A stretch of 64,000 nucleotides of DNA from Papaver somniferum. Its lineage: Eukaryota; Streptophyta; Magnoliopsida; Ranunculales; Papaveraceae. The first letter of the stretch is position 1; every line of letters begins with the position of its first letter. The DNA lies in NCBI RefSeq assembly GCF_003573695.1, contig NC_039364.1, positions 71,940,256 to 72,004,255 on the forward strand. Direction: 5' to 3'. The notes under the pieces are model-generated. The model had not been told where the DNA came from, ran no database searches, and saw only the letters and a list, made by a program, of their open reading frames with translations. Positions 58,242 through 64,000 of this stretch are shown here, piece by piece. Both the position numbers and the translations under genes were made by a program.

Positions 58242-60627
58242 TGAAAAAGTGGGGGTCTAACAACCTCACCCAATATTTCTCTTAGCAATCTGTATGGACT
58301 AACTCCAATATACTTTCAATAGAATCAACTAGACAGTCAGACTCAATCTTAGGAAAAGTATATCAAGGAGTTATATCTCAATTTCTCAATTCAATACTTA
58401 CTCAAGCAAATAGCAATCTGCGAGTCTAATTGAATACAAGAGAAATTAACTTGAACGGTACCAAAGACCAATGTTAAAAGGATCAATCAATTTCAATCAA
58501 CAACCAAAGGTTGATTTGCCAATTGACCGATTCAACACACAACCTGTAATATTTCAATTATATAACAAAATATAATGCGGAAAAGAAATAACACAGACAC
58601 CAGAAATTTTGTTAACGAGGAAATCGCAAATGTAGAAAAACCACGGGACCTAGTCCAGATTGAACACACAATGTATTAAGCCGCTACAAACACTAGCCTA
58701 CTACAAACTAACTTCGGTCTGGATTGTAGTTGACCCCCCCCCCCCCAATTAATCTCGCACTGATCCAAGGTACAGTTGCGCTACTTACGTCTCTGATCCC
58801 AGCAGGATACTACGTACTTGTTTCCCTTAGCTGATCTCACCCACAACTAAGAGTTGCTACGACCCATAGTCGAAGACTTTAATAAACAAATCTGAATCAC
58901 ACAGAAAAGTCTACAGGAATAGATAAATATGTCTCCCACAGAAATACCTACGAGTTTTGTTCCGTCTTTTGATAAATAAAGGTGACTATGAACCAATTGA
59001 TATACCGGTCTTATATTCCCGAAGAACAGCCTAGAAATATCAATCACCTCACAATAATCTTAATCGACTAGCGAAACAAGATATTGTGGAATGACAAACG
59101 ATGAGACGAAGATGTTTGTGACTACTTTTCTATCTTGCCTATCGGAGAAATTAATCTCGAGCCAATTTTATAATTGTACTCAATATGATAGAAACAGCAA
59201 GATCAGATCACGCAAATACAGAGAAAATAATTGGGTCTGGCTTCACAATCCCAATGAAGTCTTCAAGTCGTTAACCTACAGGGTCTCGATAGAAACCTAA
59301 GGTTAAAGGAGAATCGAATGTATCTTATACAACTTGTATCGCACAGGAGGTGTGGGGATTAGGTTTTCCAGTTGCTAGAGTTCTCCTTTATATAGTCTTC
59401 AAATCAGGGTTTGCAATCAATGCTAACTTGGTAACAAAACATTTAATATTGGCCGTTAGATGAAAACCTGATTAGATTCAAGCTAATATCTTTCAACCGT
59501 TAGATCGAATCTTAGCTTGTTATACACAAATGAAATGCACGTTCATTTAGGTTTGTGTAACCGTACCTAAACGTGTACACCTAGTTGGTTCAACAGTAGT
59601 TAACCAATGGTTAGCCATATTGAGCACTTTCATATCAACCTTATTCATCTTCACCATAACTAGTTCAAATGACTCATAAGAACTACTTAGAGAGTTGTTC
59701 AATTGATTAGATCTCATAGAAGTATATAAGACACAATCGAAACAAAAACGATTTTGATTCACTCGAATCGGTTCATGAACATTATAGCCACGGTTTGCAA
59801 ATATGCATTCCTTAGTTTGTATAAGTCTTAGTTCATGAATAAACCGTTTTAAAAGAATAACCCACTCAAGTATGCATACCAGTACGCATACTTAAGTACC
59901 CGGATTGAGTTTGTTTTCAGTTCACAAACTCCAACAGAAATTCATGGGATGTGAACTTCCGGCAGTACGCGTACGGGTATGCGGACTTAGCTTCCGGACA
60001 TCCTGAACAGTAAAGTACACATACTTTAGTTCAAGGATTTTGGACTTACACAAGTATGAGTTCACATATAATGTTCATATCCATTCAAGGTTATATATTC
60101 TAAACTCTCATTTCAATCATTGAAACATTCTTAGAGGATGTTAAATAGAGGTTATTCACACACTATTTTTCATCAAAGCAATTTTCAAGATATTGAAATA
60201 ATCAACATGACTTTCATCACTTGTAAAGATGAACTTGGCCAAAGTGAAAGCTTACCAACACATATTTCGAGAAATAAATAAGCGAGATAAACTCGGCTCG
60301 AAATAGAAAATGTGTATAATCGAAGTCTATATAGCAATACAACTTTTGTCTCAAGATAGGAGATAGAGTAGATAGACTTTTGAGTGATAAATAAGTTCAA
60401 GTCTCCACATACCTTTCAGTCGATGAAGTTCCACCAGTTCCTTGAGTAGTTCTTCGTCTTTGCATAATGAACGCCGTGGAGTCTAGAGCTCAACTACACT
60501 TTTTATCCTAGTCCGAGACTTAGATATAAGTAGACTAGAAATCAAGACTTATAGTTTTGGCAACTAAACTTGGCAAACAAGCTTGAGATAGCAATGCTTG
60601 CGAGTTCGACCGAGCAGTGCTCTAACA
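58242..60627 (-). repeat. Copia-type 5' LTR, minus strand (2386 bp)
   Basis: It starts TGAAAAAGTGGGGGTCTAAC and ends GCAGTGCTCTAACA. The primer site at its left edge shows it is the 5' LTR of a minus-strand element and gives the exact LTR terminus for the three solo copies. The TATA box (minus) is at 59387-59394. A run of about 14 C lies at 58735-58747. The right neighbour is LINE sequence. The outer flank cttttg finds no partner in the window. Confidence 0.85.
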
Positions 60628-62049
60628 CTTTTGTCCATGGATTTTCTAATATTTTCTTGCATAAGAAGACTCCATCTGTATAGATTGAGTCACAATCTGT
60701 TAAAGATGCTTCAACTGCACATATTGAGTTGCATTCTGATAAAGTTGTCTCAGCTGCACAGATTAAGTCGCAATCTGTTCATCATGTGGAAGACTCATTG
60801 GTTACGCAGGTTGAGTCGCATTCTGTTGTTCCTGATATTTCTTCCCTTGAGAAACACTCAGAAGATAGTTGGAATCAGGAAATCATCATAGAAATGTCTA
60901 TTGAGGTATCTTCATGGAATTCAGTTGGATTGGAAATTGCTAAAATATTTGCAATGTATGTTGGCTTTGACAGTTTTCCTTTTGCAGCTAAGAAAGCTTT
61001 TTTCTTTGCTTATTTGGATAATAAAAAATCTGTTAAGCAATGGTCATTGGGACTATGATGATATGTTTATTAGGTTGATGCCTTGGTGGAATGCAGCAAA
61101 CTCTGTTGCTTTACCATCTATTTCTTCAGATGGTTCATGGATGGAGGTTAGAAGCGTTCCATTTGATCTGTGGGGGAATGCCTTCTTTCAAGAATTAGGG
61201 TCAATGTTTGGAGGATTATTGGAAGTTCATGATTCCACACTTTCTTGGAATGATGCTTCATCTATTAGAATTAAGGTCAGAAACTTTAATGGACTTAATA
61301 CTTCATTCGTATTTCATTTTGGGGGTTCTTTTTTTCCTATACAGATTTCGTCTTTCAAGGTTTTTCATGGTATTTTTGATCAATCTAATCAAAAAGTTAG
61401 GGTTCAGAATTTGGAGATCGTGACTGCAGATTCTCCAGATGTTACGGTTCCAGCTATGTCGTTCAATGTTGAATGGCCGAAAATACCTCGTAATATTCTA
61501 AGACCACATGATTCTCGCCGGAAAAATATGTTTCGGAAATTTTCCTTCGTTGAAAAAGAAAAGTCAGTTAATGATAATTCAAATTTTGAATTTGCCTTCA
61601 ATGAAAATGGAAAACGGATTCAGACTTCGGATTTGGGTTCGGGTTCGTGTACTTCAACTTCAAATGCTAATACATCTTAACAATCTAACAATCTGATTTT
61701 GGTACATGCGGAAGATTCAACTTCTTCAGATTCAAATGCAACTTCGACAACGGCTCCTTCACCAACATTTCAAGATGAAGTTATTGAGTATCTACAAACA
61801 ACAGTCTCTATTCCATACTTACAAATGATTGATTCTTCTGATTCCTCATCAACTGATCTTTCTAATAATATCAATCTCGGTAAGAAAGTTGACACAAAAA
61901 ACTCATCAAGGAAATTTGATGTCTTTCCAAGCTCAAATGAAAAATGGAGTACTTTGAAATTAAAAGTAGATCCTATTCTGAGGAAAGATTTTGAAAAGGT
62001 GTTACTTCAAATGGTCTGTATTTTCCCTAAATTGGGTATACATTTTTAA
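60628..62049 (+). pseudogene. LINE ORF1
   Basis: The N-terminal part is in one frame (to about 61050: VGLEIAKIFAMYVGFDSFPF). The frame then shifts into the one containing YDDMFIRLMPWWNAAN and WMEVRSVPFDLWGNAFFQELG, followed by GGLLEVHDSTLSWNDASSIRIKVR. That segment is typical of the DUF4283-like domain of plant LINE ORF1 proteins, presumed to bind element RNA. A TAA at 61678-61680 cuts off a Ser/Thr-rich tail that continues in the same frame from 61699 to 62049. The first 200 bases hold degenerate repeats of 'gttgagtcgcaatctgtt'. No zinc knuckle was seen. The true start is lost to the left. Confidence 0.7.
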
Positions 62050-62179
62050 GGGCTCACATGTGGAGATTGATGATGCGATGATTGATCATATGAGAATTCA
62101 TCTTTTCAATTTCAGTGTAGACACATGAAGGCATGTTAGTATGTTTCTTCTGTCTTTGGTATTTGGGATCTAATTTTCT

Positions 62180-64000
62180 ATGGATTTCAAGAAAATTTGT
62201 TGGAATGTTAGGGGTCTTAACAATTTGAATCAGAGAGACATTATAAAGAAGAAAATTAGTGATTGGAAACCAAGTATAGTTTTATTACAGGAAACTAAGA
62301 TTCAACAATGTACTGATCTTATGGTCAGGCAATGTTGGAATAATAAGAACGTTAAATGGTTGGATTCACCATCTCAAGGAAGTTTTGGTGGAATTCTGTG
62401 CATGTGGGGTTCTTCTAAGGTTGAAGTTATTGATTCTCTTATTGGGCCATATTCAATTACTTTGCGTTGTAAAAAAATCTCAAATTCTTTTGAGTGGATG
62501 TTTACAGGTGTGTATGCACCTTGTGCTTCTAAAGTTGAAGAAGTTAAAAAAATTTGGAGAGAAATAGAGGAAGTTGAGTGTTTCTGGAAATTTCCATGGG
62601 TTATTGGATAAGATTTCAATGAAATAAGGTTTACTTATGAGAGAACTTCTGGTGGAGAGTATAGTTCTGGTATGAGAAGATTTAACAAGTTCATTTCCAA
62701 ACATCACTTGATTGATCTTCCTCTGCATGGTGCCACTTATACCTGGACAAACAATCAAACTCAGAGTATCAGAAGTCGTATAGATAGAATCTTAATTTAT
62801 GCCTCTTGGGAAAGTTTCTACCCTCATGTTATTCAACAAGCTTTAGCTAGACCCTCCTCTGACCATAATCATATTGCCCTAATTTTTGAAGGAGTGAAGC
62901 ATGGACCCTCTCCTTTTAGATGTGAGTTTTTCTAGTTTTCTCATCCCAATTTTCTTCCTTTTGTAAAAGAATTATGGTTGTCTTTTTCTGTTACAAGGAG
63001 TGCTGGTTTTATTTTCTGTAAAAAGATGCAATTGCTAAAGCCAAAGTTGAAGGGATAGAGTAAAGAGCATTTTGGAGATCTTGAAAGAAGACTTGAAGAA
63101 TTAGAAGATATTTTTATGGATTTGTATGCTTTAGAGAATATAAACAATGGCCTCACAGAAGCTCAATGGGAGGAGAGAGCTACTGCAAGACAAGAATATT
63201 GCAAGTTAGGCAAGAATTATTCACACTAAATATTTTGACATAAAACTAAATATTTTCATAGAATTGTGAATGAAAGGAGGAGCAGAAACTACATTGGTTC
63301 AATCAAAGTCAATGGAAACATGACTTCAGATGAAGGTGGAATAAAAAATGGCACTGTGGGTTTCTTCAAGAATATTTTTCAGACTCAACCTCATAGAACA
63401 ATAAGTACGGAAGGCATGAATTTTCCAACAATCACTGCTGAATTGAGCACTTGGTTAGAAAAGGCACATTGATGAGGAAGAAGGTGTGGCATCTATGAAG
63501 AGTTTGGGACAAAATAAAGCACCAAGACCTGATGGATTCCCTGTAAGCTTCTATCTTTTGTGTTAGGATTTCATCAAACATGATTTTCTTAATGTTGCCA
63601 AGGAATTGCAGGAAAAATATTTTCTTGATTGGTGATTAAAAAACACTTTCATTGCTTTAATCCCCAAAAGACTTCATTGAGGAAATTAAAGATTTGAGAC
63701 CAATTAGTCTCATTCATGGGGCTTATAAGATTGTTTCTAAAGTTCTTGTTGAGAGATTCAAGCAGACTTTGTCTATTATAATTTCTCAGCATCAAACTGT
63801 TTTTGTCAAGAAGAGGCAAATCCTAGATGGAGTTTTAATAGCTAATGAACTCATTGATTCTAGACTCAGGAGTGGAAAACCAGGAATTCTTTGGAAGGTA
63901 TATTTTGAAAAAGCCTTTGATCATGTCAATTTGGATTTTTTGGATGAGATTTTTCAGTTAATGGGCTTTGGTATTAAATAGAGGCAATGGATCAGATGTC
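62180..64000 (+). pseudogene. LINE ORF2: endonuclease and partial reverse transcriptase
   Basis: ATG at 62180 opens MDFKKICWNVRGLN, the start of an apurinic-type endonuclease; LLQETK, GGILCMW and YAPC follow. The conserved GDFN segment is hit by TAA at 62609-62611. The domain resumes with RTSGG, GATYTWTNNQ, SRIDRIL and SSDHNHIAL. A TAG at 62933-62935 follows. Reverse transcriptase begins with NTKYFH-like sequence near 63240, QNKAPRPDGFP near 63520, then RPISLIHGAYKIVSKVL (63697) and RQILDGVLIANELID. Motif A reads KVYFEKAFDHV, with Tyr where the catalytic Asp is expected (codon 63901-63903). The frame stops at 63981 and the rest lies outside the window. ORF2 would nick target DNA and copy element RNA. 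Confidence 0.85.

Larger units (their letters stand above)
60628..64000 (+). mobile_element. L1-type LINE, decayed, 5'-interrupted, runs off the window
   Basis: It has two consecutive coding regions in the usual LINE order: ORF1 with a nucleic-acid-binding-type domain, then ORF2 with an endonuclease and the start of a reverse transcriptase. The left end is cut by the copia-type LTR at 60627. Both ORFs carry stops and frameshifts, so this copy is dead. Confidence 0.85.

Noticed and set aside
58735..58747. Run of C as a functional tract.
   Set aside because: It sits inside an LTR at a place where relatives have a short gaacccc; it is most likely slippage or a sequencing problem.
1..64000. Host genes, bacterial operons or integrated viral genomes.
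   Set aside because: All long coding regions belong to gypsy, copia-type or LINE elements, or to the antisense PMD gene. No capsid, movement-protein or other viral genes were seen.

Overview
The window is a repeat-dense stretch of a flowering-plant nuclear genome, most likely a eudicot. I found no host gene I could defend. Nearly every base that can be assigned belongs to plant transposable elements: an Athila-lineage Ty3/gypsy element, a Tat-lineage gypsy element with an antisense plant-mobile-domain gene, Ty1/copia-type LTRs primed by initiator tRNA-Met, an L1-type LINE and a non-autonomous hAT element. A basal-eudicot (poppy-like) origin is only a guess.

Layout. (1) Positions 1-11090: a head-to-tail array of a small coding-free LTR retrotransposon. 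LTRs of about 540 bp alternate with 1.47 kb internal regions (period about 2.02 kb, six LTRs), with an assembly gap at 10304-10500. (2) 11091-15106: the 3' internal part, purine tract and a 3'-truncated LTR of a copia-type family on the plus strand. (3) 15107-18270: unassigned AT-rich DNA, then decayed gag-like sequence, primer site and LTR start of the same family on the minus strand. (4) About 18290-19977: a decayed Athila-like LTR and leader. (5) 19978-23207: a copia solo LTR (target duplication GAGAT) that itself contains an 802 bp hAT element. (6) 23255-50898: a Tat-lineage element (target duplication ACTTG) with 3.49 kb LTRs, a gag gene, a gutted pol and an antisense intron-containing gene. 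Inside it, at 33757-47291, sits a full-length minus-strand Athila element (ATGTC), which in turn contains another solo LTR at 35772-38270 (GAAGG). (7) 50979-53241 and 55532-57555: two more copia solo LTRs (AACAG, AAAGA). The second interrupts the internal region of a pol-less copia-type element whose 5' LTR is 58242-60627. (8) 60628-64000: a decayed LINE, cut on its left by that LTR and running off the window.

How the parts relate: this is a nest with a readable order. Insertions with matching 5-bp target duplications are younger than the sequence they interrupt. LTR divergence agrees: by hand count the two Athila LTRs differ less (about 1.6%) than the two Tat LTRs that enclose them (about 3.5% in sampled segments). 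Four solo LTRs show that LTR-LTR recombination is active here, and the array at 1-11090 is the opposite kind of product, in which adjacent copies share LTRs. The most notable items are the spliced antisense plant-mobile-domain gene of the Tat element and two arrays of stem-loops in its LTRs, where arm sequences change together while the pairing is kept.
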